64,000 bases of DNA from Halobacteriales archaeon YIM A00010 (GCA_025041175.1 JAKCFJ010000003.1:372001-436000); one strand, 5' to 3'; positions 9,296 through 19,078 are shown, counted from the stretch's first letter. The notes: generated from the letters alone by a model not told the origin. Numbers and translations are program-made.

Positions 9296-10042
9296 TCAGT
9301 GCATCGCATCGCCACCGTCGGGACTGAGCGTCTGCCCTGTGTAGTAGTCACCGCCGTCCCCAGCGAGCAGGACTGCTGTGGGTACAACCTCATCGATGGT
9401 TCCGATCCGATCGAGCGGTACCTCCGCTTTTTTGTTTTCACGCCATTCGTCGGTTGTATCGTCGAGGAGGGCTGTGTCGATGGGTCCTGGCGCGATGGCA
9501 TTGACCTGAACGTCGGGCGCAACCTCCCGAGCAAGTGCCCGTGTGAAGGCAATAATACCTCCTTTCGCGGCCGAGTAGTGGGTGAGTTCCGCAGCGCCCT
9601 TGATTCCCAATTGCGACGCAATATTGATGATCCGGCCGCTGCTCTGGTCGAGCATCCCCTCGATGGTGAAGCGTGTCACCAAGAACGTCCCCCGGAGGTC
9701 GACCGAAATGGTCTGGTCCCACGTCTCGACGTCCATCTCGTCGAGTGTCGACGGTTCGAGGATGCCCGCGTTATTCACGAGCACGTCGATACCGTCAAAC
9801 TGCTCCGTCACCGTCTCGACGAGTTGCTGGGCCTCCTCCGCGTCGCTCACATCGGCCTGTACGGCGATAGCAGTACCGCCGTCGTTCTCGATGGCTTCGA
9901 CCGTCTCCTCGGCAGCCTCCTCGTCGGAGTGGTAATTCACTGCGACCGCGGCACCTTCACGACCGAATGCTTGTGCTATTCCGCGCCCAATGCTTCGCGA
10001 TGCGCCGGTAATCAGGGCGGATTTGTCGTCGAGGTCCCCCAT
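9296..10042 (-). CDS. short-chain dehydrogenase/reductase (FabG-like, 248 aa)
   Basis: A classical SDR: cofactor motif TGASRSIGRG (residues about 11-20), NNAG segment (VLVNNAGILE), catalytic YSAAK, and a C-terminal DGG. A basic Arg in the first glycine loop and NYHSDEEAAEE after beta-2 are compatible with NADP(H). The substrate is unknown; sugar or 3-oxoacyl reduction are both possible. ATG 10042 (MGDLDDKS) is preferred over the longer frame because the upstream part runs into the palindromic element at 10071. Confidence 0.82.
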   Translation of the reverse strand: MGDLDDKSALITGASRSIGRGIAQAFGREGAAVAVNYHSDEEAAEETVEAIENDGGTAIAVQADVSDAEEAQQLVETVTEQFDGIDVLVNNAGILEPSTLDEMDVETWDQTISVDLRGTFLVTRFTIEGMLDQSSGRIINIASQLGIKGAAELTHYSAAKGGIIAFTRALAREVAPDVQVNAIAPGPIDTALLDDTTDEWRENKKAEVPLDRIGTIDEVVPTAVLLAGDGGDYYTGQTLSPDGGDAMH

Positions 10043-10070
10043 ACTGTCTCTGTCCGGTCGGAACAGTGTT

Positions 10071-10179
10071 ATACTGTCGGTCATACGTACGTGACTCGAC
10101 AGTACCGTTTTCGGGAGCATGGAGCAAGTGCCTGACTGAATAGACCATCGAGTGTCCAACGATCCATGACCGACAGTAT
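10071..10179. repeat. 109-bp MITE-like element, family 2, copy B, in an SDR promoter region
   Basis: Ends are ATACTGTCGGTCAT and ATGACCGACAGTAT, a perfect 14-bp terminal inverted repeat. It begins 28 bp upstream of the SDR start codon, so it occupies the region expected to hold that gene's TATA box. Confidence 0.83.
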
Positions 10180-10453
10180 AAGCCGCTCGACACGGTCTCC
10201 AACGGGATAATGAACGTTCTGAGAAGCTGCTGGAGATGATAATCAAATGGAATGTTTTCGGCATCGATGCTAACCCGTTCTCACAGTTCAGAAAACACAG
10301 ACCAGTCATTGACCGGGCAGCGATTGCTATCGCCAGTACGACAGGCGGAGCAGGCCGAGCGCCGCGGGTGCGAAAACCGCAACGCGATTTACTGGATCCG
10401 AGAAATCATAAATTTCTCTTGACCTGACACCCTGTCCGTTCATCAAGCGCAGG

Positions 10454-10459
10454 TTATAA
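10454..10459 (+). promoter_or_regulatory. TATA box of the ribbon-helix-helix gene
   Basis: TTATAA is centred about 27 nt upstream of ATG 10484, the spacing of leaderless haloarchaeal transcripts, and it supports that ATG over the longer frame. Confidence 0.5.
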
Positions 10460-10483
10460 GTTGTGGGTTTTGTATTCAATAGT

Positions 10484-10846
10484 ATGCAACCGAAAAAGAC
10501 GATACCGGACTCCGTAACAGCGTCACTCGAATACGACCTCGCTGTGATTCTTGCCACCCACGTCGATCAGAGCGACGAGTACGAATCGCGTGCAGCATTC
10601 GTTCGGGAAGCATTGTGGGACAAACTGTGCGATGAATACGGGAGCAGCGAGGTGCTCGAGAAACTCATCTCCCGACAGGAAGACCGCGTCGAGGAATTGA
10701 AGTACGAGGCTCAAAACAGCATTCGAGAATATGAAGCGGAAGTAGAACGCCTGCGTAAAGCGCAGAGAGACTTCGACGAAACGATCGAAGACGAGGCCGC
10801 CGCGTTTTTCGACCAGCTCGAAGCAGCAGAATACGAAAATGCATAG
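10484..10846 (+). CDS. ribbon-helix-helix domain protein with coiled-coil tail (120 aa)
   Basis: Residues about 5-50 carry a ribbon-helix-helix (CopG/Arc-like) DNA-binding pattern: a beta strand near KKTIPDSV, a helix, then ESRAAFVREALWDKL. Residues 60-118 are charged and heptad-like (long coiled coil), so it probably dimerises through this tail. No toxin or other partner gene is adjacent, so a solitary regulator is more likely than an antitoxin. Confidence 0.65.
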   Translation: MQPKKTIPDSVTASLEYDLAVILATHVDQSDEYESRAAFVREALWDKLCDEYGSSEVLEKLISRQEDRVEELKYEAQNSIREYEAEVERLRKAQRDFDETIEDEAAAFFDQLEAAEYENA

Positions 10847-11298
10847 AATACAGGGGCAGATTCGTTACTCGCTGTCGAGCCGGGGTTTCACGTCGACCAG
10901 CGTCCTCGCGTTGCGCGTGGCGGTTAATGGTCCGTTCGATCTTCTCACGCTGGCGGGCGAGTAATCGATGTGGTGAAATACCATCAAACAGGCGGTGAGT
11001 CCTCACTGCACACCTGGTATGAACCGAGTCGCTGGCCTCCCACGCTCCTTCCTCTCCCCTGTAAATAGTAAGATCAATTATAGTATGTTGGACGCTATAG
11101 AGATATACTTTGATCCATGTGTTATCGTAATAGACTCTAGATAGAAACGAAAGATTATTATAGTTAGGAAATATAATCTAGAAAAGTAATAGGAGATATC
11201 TCACATCAAAGCGTGTATTAGATATCCTCACCAGGAATTAATTATAGTAGCAATCAAACTATATTCGGATTAAGAAGACAATAGAACAAAATATCACA
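10847..11298. other. intergenic, AT-rich in its second half, no gene seen
   Basis: Bases 11070-11298 are strongly AT-rich compared with flanking genes and probably hold the promoter of the beta-helix gene that starts at 11299. No ORF with haloarchaeal composition, tRNA or repeat was found. Confidence 0.5.
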
Positions 11299-12435
11299 AT
11301 GTCATTATCACACGAACGTCCATTGCAGGGGTACGCTCGGAACATCGGTGGAAGTGCTGGAAAGGGTACACACGGGGGTAGCGCAGTTCAACGCCCTGTA
11401 GATATGCCAACAAAAGATAATGCAACGGACATCGTCTCGACTGCAAGTGGATTAATAAGCGCTGTCCAAAATGATAACGCAGTTGTCTATGTTGAGGATT
11501 CAATAACGCTGGATACGTCTAAAACAACCAGTATTGGCGAGAATGTCACACTGGTCGGCGGCTTTTGTGATCCCGCTATTCCAGGTCGAGGGCCGGTGAT
11601 AAAACAGGAGAAGCTCGAAAACCCAGATCCAGACGGAGATCCCCAAAACGCAGTGTTCAAATCGAGAGCTGGAAACGCCCCGACGTTATGGGGGGTTTCC
11701 ATGCGTGGGCCAAACGTGGAGTATTTCGATCCGTCAGATCCGTACGCTCACTCAAACGCTGGTATCTGGTCTATGAATTCCGAGGGAACGTTCGAAGCGA
11801 TCGGGTGTGAGTTCTGGGGGTGGACCTTCGCCGGGATCGCACTCGGTAGTGCTAGCGTTGAGACGTCTGCGGAAGTCATCCGTTGCTCATTTCATCACAA
11901 TCTGATGGATGGACTGGGGTACGGCATCGAGCAGTACAACGGTCACCTGTGGTGTGACCGATCGTTCTTCGATGCGTGTCGCCACGGGATTACTAGCTAC
12001 GGCCATCCGGAAGCGTCGTGGGAGCTGACGGAATCGGTCGTTGGTCCCAACGACTGGGCTAGCCACGCAATGGATATGCACGACTACGCCGACAACAATC
12101 GCGGGGGCCACCATTTCCACGTTCGTGACTGTACGTTCAAGATAACGAAAGGAATCCCGGGAACGACTGGCTCACGGACCGAAGGCCAGGAAGGTATTGC
12201 CCAACGTGGTGTCTCAGTGGCTGGTGATGAGATTTGGGGCTGTGACTTCTGGCATTCGTCTCGTCCTGTGGAGCCAGGCGATCAGGGCGACGCCTTTCGC
12301 CAGGAAACCCCGAGACAGCGTGATTCGTGGGAGAACTTCGACCCACACGATAACGCCTTCGGCGGACCGAACGAAGGCTTTGGAGCACCGCGAGCGACAG
12401 TTTCCGAACCATCTTCTGGAGAGAGTTCGGAGTAG
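11299..12435 (+). CDS. right-handed beta-helix / pectate-lyase-like protein
   Basis: The 378-residue protein has short repeated strand-turn units (NVTLVGGF, FEAIGCEFWGWTFAGIAL, AEVIRCSFHHNLMDG, WELTESVVGPNDW, FHVRDCTFKI) typical of a parallel beta-helix such as pectate lyases or carbohydrate-binding scaffolds. No signal peptide is visible from this start. The enzymatic residues are not identifiable, so it could be a lyase, a glycoside-active enzyme or a structural protein. A similar Tat-exported beta-helix protein lies broken at 23834-25148. Codon use here is less GC-rich than in neighbours. Confidence 0.65.
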   Translation: MSLSHERPLQGYARNIGGSAGKGTHGGSAVQRPVDMPTKDNATDIVSTASGLISAVQNDNAVVYVEDSITLDTSKTTSIGENVTLVGGFCDPAIPGRGPVIKQEKLENPDPDGDPQNAVFKSRAGNAPTLWGVSMRGPNVEYFDPSDPYAHSNAGIWSMNSEGTFEAIGCEFWGWTFAGIALGSASVETSAEVIRCSFHHNLMDGLGYGIEQYNGHLWCDRSFFDACRHGITSYGHPEASWELTESVVGPNDWASHAMDMHDYADNNRGGHHFHVRDCTFKITKGIPGTTGSRTEGQEGIAQRGVSVAGDEIWGCDFWHSSRPVEPGDQGDAFRQETPRQRDSWENFDPHDNAFGGPNEGFGAPRATVSEPSSGESSE

Positions 12436-12625
12436 AGTCGTAACAGCCGATAGTTTGGCGTTCGGCTCCACCAAGAGGCCAAAAGTGACGAATCACACGT
12501 CAATGTGCGAGTGTCATACAACAGTTCCCAAGGGACTATATTCCAAGGAGATCGAAGTAGATTAACTGAATGGGGGGTTCGAACTGAAACCACAAGTATA
12601 TTCGTCCAGTTGGAACAGTTAATAC

Positions 12626-12973
12626 ATGGTGGATAAAATTTCATTGGATGGACGGACGCTTACTGGAGTCGCAAATGACGGCGACGGAGAAGTAGGCACA
12701 GATACTGAATTTGAGTTTGAACAGGAGGGCGAGCGAATATACGCGAGCTACTCTGGTGGCGATATTGTTGATGGACATTTAGTTGGTACTTTTGATGGAG
12801 AACAGTGGAACATTCGATACACCCAAATAAATACAGACAACGAAACAGCTACTGGCCACTCTGTTGGAAACGTCGAGCAACTCAATGATGGGTGCATCAG
12901 AGTTGAAGATGAATGGGAATGGGAGTCCAAGCCCGGTGAAGGCGAGTCGGTTCTCGAAGAAATTGATCAATAG
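12626..12973 (+). CDS. small conserved protein (database label n-acetylglutamate synthase-like)
   Basis: The 115-residue protein has the pattern GRTLTGVAN, GEVGTDTEFEFEQEGERIYASYSGG, DGHLVGTF and ending EWEWESKPGEGESVLEE. This is a widespread small beta-barrel-like family often labelled n-acetylglutamate synthase, a label without evident basis since the protein lacks a GNAT fold. Function is unknown. It is monocistronic, and its GC content is lower than that of its surroundings. Confidence 0.6.
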   Translation: MVDKISLDGRTLTGVANDGDGEVGTDTEFEFEQEGERIYASYSGGDIVDGHLVGTFDGEQWNIRYTQINTDNETATGHSVGNVEQLNDGCIRVEDEWEWESKPGEGESVLEEIDQ

Positions 12974-13252
12974 AGCACCCAAACGGTGAGTGTTCACTGC
13001 CTCATCTGTCTCTATCACCTCGGTCTCTCCGAGATGTATGAATCGTTCTATGAAACCCACGTCAATGAAACAGTGAGATATATCGCCCTCGAACAAGGAA
13101 CAGCCGACGCTCCTCTCAGATCTACGGACTCAGAATGGACCGGACGAAGGCCCTCTCCGCCATCAAAATCTAACCAAGGACAGAGTCGAGGTGCAGTTTC
13201 AAGCGGAACAGAGCACCGACGAGGAAAGTGGATCACCGTACACAAGCCTCGG

Positions 13253-13936
13253 CTATTGAGCGCCGTCTGAGCCGCTCACAGCATCGACTTGCGGCCCAAT
13301 AAGTATTGTATCCTCGATGAGTGCCCGGGTAGCGCGACGGAGACGCTCAGAAAGGGCCTGATGGGAGATATCGAGGATGGCAGCAATATCGTCCAAGTTG
13401 TTTTCCCGTGGGACTTGGTAGTAGCCGTGGCCGATGGCTGTGGCTAGCGCCTCGTGCTGCGCCTCAGAGAGACCGTAGCGCCCGGCTGGCTGGCCCTCTA
13501 GTTCCCGAATCGATTCGACATCGAATGTCAGTCCATAATCCTCGACGAACTCGATGGTCCCGGAGACATCCTTCCGTGATGGATAGAGCACGCGGAGAAT
13601 CCACTGGTCGTCCATGCCGAACGCGTCCATGATCGTTGCCTCTGAATTGGTGAGTATCTGCAACACGAGTTGCACCGGACCGACCCACTCCATCCGATAG
13701 AGCTGTTCGTCGTCAAACGCTGAGAGCAACTCGACGTTCTCAACGGTGGGATCATCCTGAAATGCCTGTTGCGTAGCGTCTGCGCCGTTCCCTCGCACCC
13801 ACAACAACGGCATGACAGCGTTCTCGCCGCTGGTAACGATGCGCTCGCACTCGAATTCGACCGACGGCAGCGACGTGAGAGATTCTTCGAGCGCGAACTC
13901 CTCGGCTGGAATGGTTCCCCGGACAATCGTCGCCAT
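13253..13936 (-). CDS. HTH_10 (Bat-type) transcriptional regulator
   Basis: The 227-residue protein ends in a helix-turn-helix of the bacterio-opsin-activator type: LSEAQHEALATAIGHGYYQVPRE, then LDDIAAILDISHQALSERLRRA. The N-terminal 150 residues form the usual sensor-like region. ATG 13936 (MATIVRGTIPAEEF) matches the family start; the longer frame is not coding-like. It is divergent from a gene remnant and the SGNH hydrolase and may regulate that side. Confidence 0.82.
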   Translation of the reverse strand: MATIVRGTIPAEEFALEESLTSLPSVEFECERIVTSGENAVMPLLWVRGNGADATQQAFQDDPTVENVELLSAFDDEQLYRMEWVGPVQLVLQILTNSEATIMDAFGMDDQWILRVLYPSRKDVSGTIEFVEDYGLTFDVESIRELEGQPAGRYGLSEAQHEALATAIGHGYYQVPRENNLDDIAAILDISHQALSERLRRATRALIEDTILIGPQVDAVSGSDGAQ

Positions 13937-13960
13937 AGATATCTTTATACAGCCGACCTG

Positions 13961-14176
13961 ATGAAATTTCTGTTCGATACTGTCGGATCTGATGTGACAC
14001 GACCGCAGATGGAGAGTGCTACCGGGGTCGAGCAGTCGTGGGTGACTGACGACGAGTGGACGATCGCCCCAGAGGAGACTATCAATCGGCGCGTCAAGTG
14101 ACCGCCGTTCTGGTGGATTCACGAGGGCGAACTCCAGTACGACGGGTTGTTCATACGACGCAACGAGCAACGATCA
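13961..14176 (+). pseudogene. gene remnant of unknown family with an in-frame stop
   Basis: From ATG 13961 the frame reads MKFLFDTVGSDVTRPQMES, then ESATGVEQSWVTDDEWTIAP, a TGA at 14099-14101, and continues in the same frame with PPFWWIHEGELQYDGLFIRR. Composition on both sides of the stop looks coding. No family is recognised. It may be the scrap of a gene that preceded the SGNH hydrolase. Confidence 0.35.
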
Positions 14177-14309
14177 TTACGTCGGACTGGGATTGGAATG
14201 AGGCGTCTCGTTCGCGCCGTCGGCGAGTGGAACTCCGAAACACGCGGGTATGAGAAACGATGGGACAAGAATCCAACAGAGTCACATGAGCGCTGTCCGA
14301 GCGTGACAC

Positions 14310-15311
14310 ATGAAGTTAGAGAAGTATCCGTCTGTTTCGCTACACAATGTCGCGGAAGCGGTGCCTGCAGAATGGGCCGACGACGCCGACCGATTGTGCC
14401 GCGTTCCTGCCACGGTGGGGGCACGTCTGAACGAGATGGCCCGCGAGCGCGTTCGGCATCCGACCGGTAGCGAGATCAGATTCGTTCCCCACTGCGAGGA
14501 GGACGAAATCGAGATCACGCTCTCCGCGGCCGAGCGAACGCAGGTTCGAACGTTCTGGGGCTCGTTCCAGCCGTGGGAACCGACCGAGATCGGTCCGGAG
14601 CCAAGGACACTCAAACTCACTATTCCGATCCGACTCAGAGAGCTCACCACAAGCGAAACAGGACGATTCGACCCACACGTCTGCCGAATACTGTTCGAGC
14701 GATTCCAGGCGGTCGCCATCCATGACGTCTCCGGTAACTGTCGCCCACCTGCTTCCGACGAACTACCCAACCAGCGGTATCTCGCGTACGGGACATCGAT
14801 TACTGAGGGGGCCGCGTCGTCAGCAGCTCACACGAATTATGTCACACACGTTGCCCGGAACTGCCGGTACGACGCGCTGAACTTCGGGTGTTCCGGATCA
14901 GCCTACTGCGAGCCCGCGATGGCGGACTACATCGCAACCCGGGAGGATTGGGACGTGGCGTCGCTCGCGCTCTCCGTGAATATGGCGAATACCGGCGGAT
15001 TCTCACCCAGCGAGTTCGATGAGCGCGCCGAAACATTCGTCAATACGATTGCGGCGGCACACCCTGAGAAGCCGATCGCGTGTGTGACCCTCTTCACGTA
15101 TTTCGATGACGTGACCGAATCGGGCGATCCCAAACATGCCAAAGCATATCGAGAAGCACTACGCTCCGTTGTTGATGAATCTCCCCACAACAATGTATCT
15201 ATCGTCGATGGGTCCGAGCTGATGCCGCTCTCCGGGTTGACAGCGGATCTACTCCATCCGGGAGACACAGGCATGAAGATCATAGGGCGGAGATTATCGG
15301 AATATTTATAA
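14310..15311 (+). CDS. SGNH/GDSL-like hydrolase (333 aa)
   Basis: The C-terminal half has SGNH esterase blocks: YGTSITEG (nucleophile Ser), an Asn block at ALSVNMANTGG and LLHPGDTGM near the C-terminus (Asp-x-x-His-Pro). The N-terminal 140 residues look like a beta-sandwich, as in carbohydrate esterases that combine a jelly-roll with an SGNH domain. It probably removes acetyl or acyl groups from a saccharide. No signal peptide is seen, so action is likely intracellular. Confidence 0.75.
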   Translation: MKLEKYPSVSLHNVAEAVPAEWADDADRLCRVPATVGARLNEMARERVRHPTGSEIRFVPHCEEDEIEITLSAAERTQVRTFWGSFQPWEPTEIGPEPRTLKLTIPIRLRELTTSETGRFDPHVCRILFERFQAVAIHDVSGNCRPPASDELPNQRYLAYGTSITEGAASSAAHTNYVTHVARNCRYDALNFGCSGSAYCEPAMADYIATREDWDVASLALSVNMANTGGFSPSEFDERAETFVNTIAAAHPEKPIACVTLFTYFDDVTESGDPKHAKAYREALRSVVDESPHNNVSIVDGSELMPLSGLTADLLHPGDTGMKIIGRRLSEYL

Positions 15312-15370
15312 TACATCAAATGGTGTTGTTTGGATGTGCTATCTAGTTAGTTATTCTTCATTTTTCGTTC

Positions 15371-15553
15371 GTCGAACGATTTCCCGACAGTTATCTGAAT
15401 GTACGAAACGTTCGACGTCACGTGCAGGAGGACGGTCTCGAACAGTTTGGTCCAGGCACGCTCGAGGTAAAGGTGCTTCTCGCCGATAGCGATAGCGAGT
15501 ACGACGACGTGTACGATGTCTGGACGGGGACGATCGAGTACAATCCGGACTGA
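15371..15553 (+). pseudogene. C-terminal scrap of an unidentified gene
   Basis: One plus-strand frame reads FPDSYLNVRNVRRHVQEDGL, then LEQFGPGTLEVKVLLADSDS and YDVWTGTIEYNPD before a stop at 15551. It has acidic haloarchaeal composition but no start codon and no upstream coding region. Family not recognised. Confidence 0.35.
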
Positions 15554-15837
15554 AAACGGCAGACTGGCTATCTCTCGGTACATTTCCGGTGGGCAGGTTC
15601 GGATACGGACAGGACGGAATGAGGTTCTGTGGTCCATGCCAGAAAACGCTCGCCTGAACGAATATTTGAACGGGATCAACGTGGGTTTTCTGGAGTGAGA
15701 AACAACGCCATAACCGTTGATGAAGCTCAGTATACACCACCATCTTGATAAATATAATTATAAAATAATACCTCTATTTTAGATAAATTCGAAGTTCAAT
15801 GCGCTCGTTTCCCTGTTCACCACGCCGAGCGACAGCC

Positions 15838-15935
15838 CGAAAGCGATCCAGTCCGAATCACGTCGCGGTTGACGAAACGGTGATTCGGCTCGATGATGAA
15901 CGGTAGGGCCGCACGCAGCTGTCGATCCTGAACAC
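15838..15935 (+). pseudogene. remnant of an IS6-family (ISH-type) DDE transposase
   Basis: The frame at 15856-15903 reads NHVAVDETVIRLDDER, the block around the first catalytic Asp of haloarchaeal IS6-type transposases. A frameshift leads to AAVDPEH at 15915, matching the next block, and QPESD precedes it in another frame. No terminal repeats or complete ORF remain. Other parts of 15554-16489 show no recognisable gene. Confidence 0.55.
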
Positions 15936-16489
15936 GTTATCCACAGCCCCGAGGAGAACGTGGTTATCAGATATCCGTCGCAGAACGCCGTAAGAAACAC
16001 GCAACTGTGTCGTGTTCTTCTCGATAGAGAGAAAACACTCCAAAACGCACGTCACGGTCTTGGTCTCTAAGACAAACGCCACAGGAATAAATATATTGAA
16101 CATAATTTCTAAATGGTAAAAAGATAGAATCGATATTTTCCAAATTATTTCAGCAGCGCAAATATAGAAACTACCCATGAGTGGTTGAAATCATTCACGT
16201 ATAGAATCGGCGTATCTGAACGCTACTCGCTGTTGTGTATGAGAATGCCCAACTGTTCTCGATAGAAGCCAGTCCAATCCGTGCCGATCTACAGCTCAGG
16301 AATACGGTGATCCCAGACACTCCTCGTTTTCAGTGAAATCGAGGGTGTGAGGCACATCCTTCGAGAGGTGATATGGCTAGAAACCCGACTCTAATCGAGG
16401 TACCAGCAGGGAGATTGCACCCAGTCAGGAATCGCTTTTCACAGCGCAGAAAGGCTCGAACTGGCAGTCGAGGGTAGCGATCTTGTTCA

Positions 16490-17065
16490 TCACTGGTCCG
16501 TCGTTACCTCGCTCTGATACTGTTCGATCGAGGTTTCGACGGGGGCGTCAAGTACGTAGTAGATGCCCCCGTCGACGAACGCACTCGACAACGCCGAGAC
16601 GGTCCAGACGGGTGCCAGCACGGCGAACGCGGCGCCAATCGTCCACGACACCACTGCAACCTGATTCCACCCGCGGACGTATCAGTACGTTCCGTCGATT
16701 TCGAAGAGGGCATCGACATCCATCCCGCCTTCGAGGAGGTGGTAATGCACCAACAGGATTCCCGTCGTCGGGACGAGCGTGATTGCCGAGGTTGGTTGAG
16801 TAGCTCGCGAAGATCTGGTAGACGGCCAGTCCGAGTAGGACGCCATGATCAGTACTGCAAGCCGGTTGAGCCCTCGATCCATTCGTATCCGAACACCGCG
16901 TCTGTGGCCATCACGATGTCTAACACTCCCGCCAGGAGCCAGAACGAGACCGTGATACCGAAGTTACTGAGACGTGTCTTCGAACTGAAGGCGACAATAC
17001 CAGTTTGAACACCGAACCAACCGACCAACGGATGGTAGACGGTGATGCGCGCAACCGACGTGCGA
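16490..17065 (-). pseudogene. decayed NCS1-family nucleobase permease (C-terminal half)
   Basis: Minus-strand segments in different frames give GWFGVQTGIVAFSSKTRL, NFGITVSFWLLAGVLDIVMA, TLVPTTGILLVHYHLLEGG, YVRGWNQVAVVSWTIGAAFA and SAFVDGGIYYVLDAPVE, all typical of the C-terminal membrane helices of cytosine/purine NCS1 symporters. Frameshifts and an in-frame TGA near 16680 separate them, and the first half of the gene is absent. It fits the nucleobase theme elsewhere in the window. Confidence 0.7.
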
Positions 17066-17099
17066 CAAATAATGTTTAGAGACGGAGCCTCTCCGTCGT

Positions 17100-19049
17100 T
17101 CAGATGTCGGTGATGCGCTGATGGTCCTCGGGGAGTGCGGCGGCGTCTTCGGGCAGAAGGGCGACGATAAGGTAGTCGGCGTACGCTTGGAAGTGCTCGA
17201 TGAGGGTGGCGATGCGATCGGCATCGACGGCTTCGAGCGAGTCGAGCAGCATCACCGGCACCGTCTCGTGGAGTTCGTGGACGAGATAGCCCGCGAGCGC
17301 GAACACGAGACCAGTGACCTCGCGTTCGCTTTCACTGAGGTGCTCGATCGTGTCCTCGTAGGCGGTTCCTGAGCGAGTGGTGCGGACCACGTGCAGCTCG
17401 AAGACGCTCGTCTCGACGGTCCGCCGGCCTTCCCGCACGGTTTGTTCGGTGCGTTCGAGCCAGATCCGAGCGATGTTCTCGTAGTCGAGAATGTCGAGCA
17501 CCGTCTCCATGTGGTCGTTGAAATTCTCGATCGCCTCGGCTTCGATGCGTTCGATCCGGGTGCGGCGCTCCTCGAGTTCCGCTTGGACGGTGGCGCGTTG
17601 GTCCTCGAGATGAGCTTCTTGTTCCAAGCGCTCCTCGAGCCGCGCGATCTCCTCGGCAACGTCGTCCCGGTCGGATTCGAGCCGGCCGAGCTCGAATTCG
17701 AGTTGGTTGGCCTCTTTGTGCAGGTCGAGCAGTTCGGTGTAGTCTTCGCGTTCCTGCTGTTCGACGTCGGTTTCGAGGGACTCGATCGCGTCGGTAAGCG
17801 TCTCGCGTTCGTCCTGCAGCTCCTCGATTATCGCTTTGCGTTCGTCGAGTTCGTCGTCGATCTGGGCGAGCCGGCGCTCGATGCGCTCGCGCTGGTGGTG
17901 GTGATTCTCGAGCTCGTCCCGTTCCGCGATGCAGTCCTCAAGCTCGTCCCGAAGGTCGTTTACGTCCGAGAGTATTTCCGTGCGGAGGCTGCGCAGGCGG
18001 TCGAGGGTGGCGTCGATCTGATTGGTGTCTACGTCTGTTCCGCAGGTCCAGCAGGTGACGGTCTCGTCGGCCAGCAGCTGGTCGGTGACCGAGCCGTCCG
18101 TCTCCGTCGCGTCGGCAAGGACATCGAGGCGGCCGCTCTCATCGCCGTCGAGCATGTCTTCGTTGAATTGGATGATGCTCTGGAGCTCTGAGAGCTCGGC
18201 TTCGAGGTCCTCCTCGCGTGAGCGGAGTTGGTCGATCTGCTGGTCGAGCTCGGCGCGCTCGCCAGCGGGCGCATCGGGCAGCTCGTCCTGCTCGGCGACA
18301 AGGTCAGCGCGCTCTTCCCGGAGGGCAGCGAGGCTTTCCTGATGAGTGTCGATGTCGTAGCGGACGTCGTCGAGGCGTTCGCGCGTCTCTCGGAGCTCGT
18401 CGAGTGTTTCCTCGAGATCGGCTTTTTCAGCGCGGGTTTCATCGACACTCCGGTCGGCCGCTTCGATCTCGGCTTCTTTGGCTTCGAGTTCCTCGTGTTT
18501 GCCTTCAATCTGCGTGTCAAGACGTTGCCGTTCGGCTTCGAGATCGGGGAGATCACGCTTGAGCTCGTCGAGCTCATCGAGCTGCTCGTCGAGTTCTTGG
18601 CGTTCGGTATCGAGTTGCTCGATCTCGGCTTGGATCGCGTCAGTGTCGATGGGGCGCATAATGAGTTCCCGGAGATCGTCGCTGCGCGCAACGGCGCGGC
18701 GGGCCTCATTATTCTCGAGGAGGAACGCGAACAGATCGGCCACGGTGGCATCCTCGAGGTAGGGCTCACCGGTGGCGGTGACGGTCTCGTTCTGTCGGGT
18801 GAGCGTGCGCGTGTAGGTGGTGTCGTTAATCGTCAGCTCGACGTGTCCCTCGTCGGCGTCACCCTTGAGCGAGACGGCGTCGCTGCCGAACGCGGCCATC
18901 ACTGCTTGGAGCAGTGACGTACGGTTGGTGGCGTTCCGGCCGGTGAGCGCCGTCACACCGGGCGAAAATGCGAGGTCAGTCCGGTCGATGCCGCCGATAT
19001 TCTCGGCGCGGATCTGTATGTCTTTGGACGTGATCTGTTTAGCACTCAT
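17100..19049 (-). CDS. archaea-specific SMC-related (Rad50-like) coiled-coil ATPase
   Basis: The 649-residue protein has an N-terminal nucleotide-binding half with GRNATNRTSLL at the Walker A place (about residues 37-47), two long coiled coils, a Cys-x-x-Cys hook (TCWTCG, about residues 331-334) and a C-terminal half with LSESERE (ABC signature) and MLLDSLEAVD (Walker B, about residue 600). The Walker A Lys is replaced by Arg; the decayed paralog at 4381 shares this. Such genes pair with rdfA in haloarchaea; a role in DNA organisation or cell shape is inferred from that pairing. It has its own TATA box and follows rdfA by 267 bp. Confidence 0.83.
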   Translation of the reverse strand: MSAKQITSKDIQIRAENIGGIDRTDLAFSPGVTALTGRNATNRTSLLQAVMAAFGSDAVSLKGDADEGHVELTINDTTYTRTLTRQNETVTATGEPYLEDATVADLFAFLLENNEARRAVARSDDLRELIMRPIDTDAIQAEIEQLDTERQELDEQLDELDELKRDLPDLEAERQRLDTQIEGKHEELEAKEAEIEAADRSVDETRAEKADLEETLDELRETRERLDDVRYDIDTHQESLAALREERADLVAEQDELPDAPAGERAELDQQIDQLRSREEDLEAELSELQSIIQFNEDMLDGDESGRLDVLADATETDGSVTDQLLADETVTCWTCGTDVDTNQIDATLDRLRSLRTEILSDVNDLRDELEDCIAERDELENHHHQRERIERRLAQIDDELDERKAIIEELQDERETLTDAIESLETDVEQQEREDYTELLDLHKEANQLEFELGRLESDRDDVAEEIARLEERLEQEAHLEDQRATVQAELEERRTRIERIEAEAIENFNDHMETVLDILDYENIARIWLERTEQTVREGRRTVETSVFELHVVRTTRSGTAYEDTIEHLSESEREVTGLVFALAGYLVHELHETVPVMLLDSLEAVDADRIATLIEHFQAYADYLIVALLPEDAAALPEDHQRITDI

Positions 19050-19072
19050 TATTCTACGTTCCGACGCTACGC

Positions 19073-19078
19073 ATATAG
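19073..19078 (-). promoter_or_regulatory. TATA box of the SMC-related gene
   Basis: TATATG on the minus strand is centred about 26 nt before ATG 19049, implying a leaderless transcript separate from rdfA and supporting this start over the in-frame ATG at 19088. Confidence 0.5.

Noticed and set aside
12986-13270. 94-codon ORF after the small conserved protein
   Set aside because: The start is AT-rich and the second half is basic and low in acidic residues; no family is recognised.
13977-13990. ATACTGTCGGATC, similar to the ends of the palindromic elements
   Set aside because: No matching inverted end or element interior follows within 200 bp; it lies inside a coding-like remnant and is probably coincidence.
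17391-18191. Plus-strand ORFs rich in Val, Phe and Leu within 17.1-19.0 kb
   Set aside because: They are mirror frames of Glu- and Asp-rich coiled coils of the SMC-related gene, which read as hydrophobic protein on the other strand.
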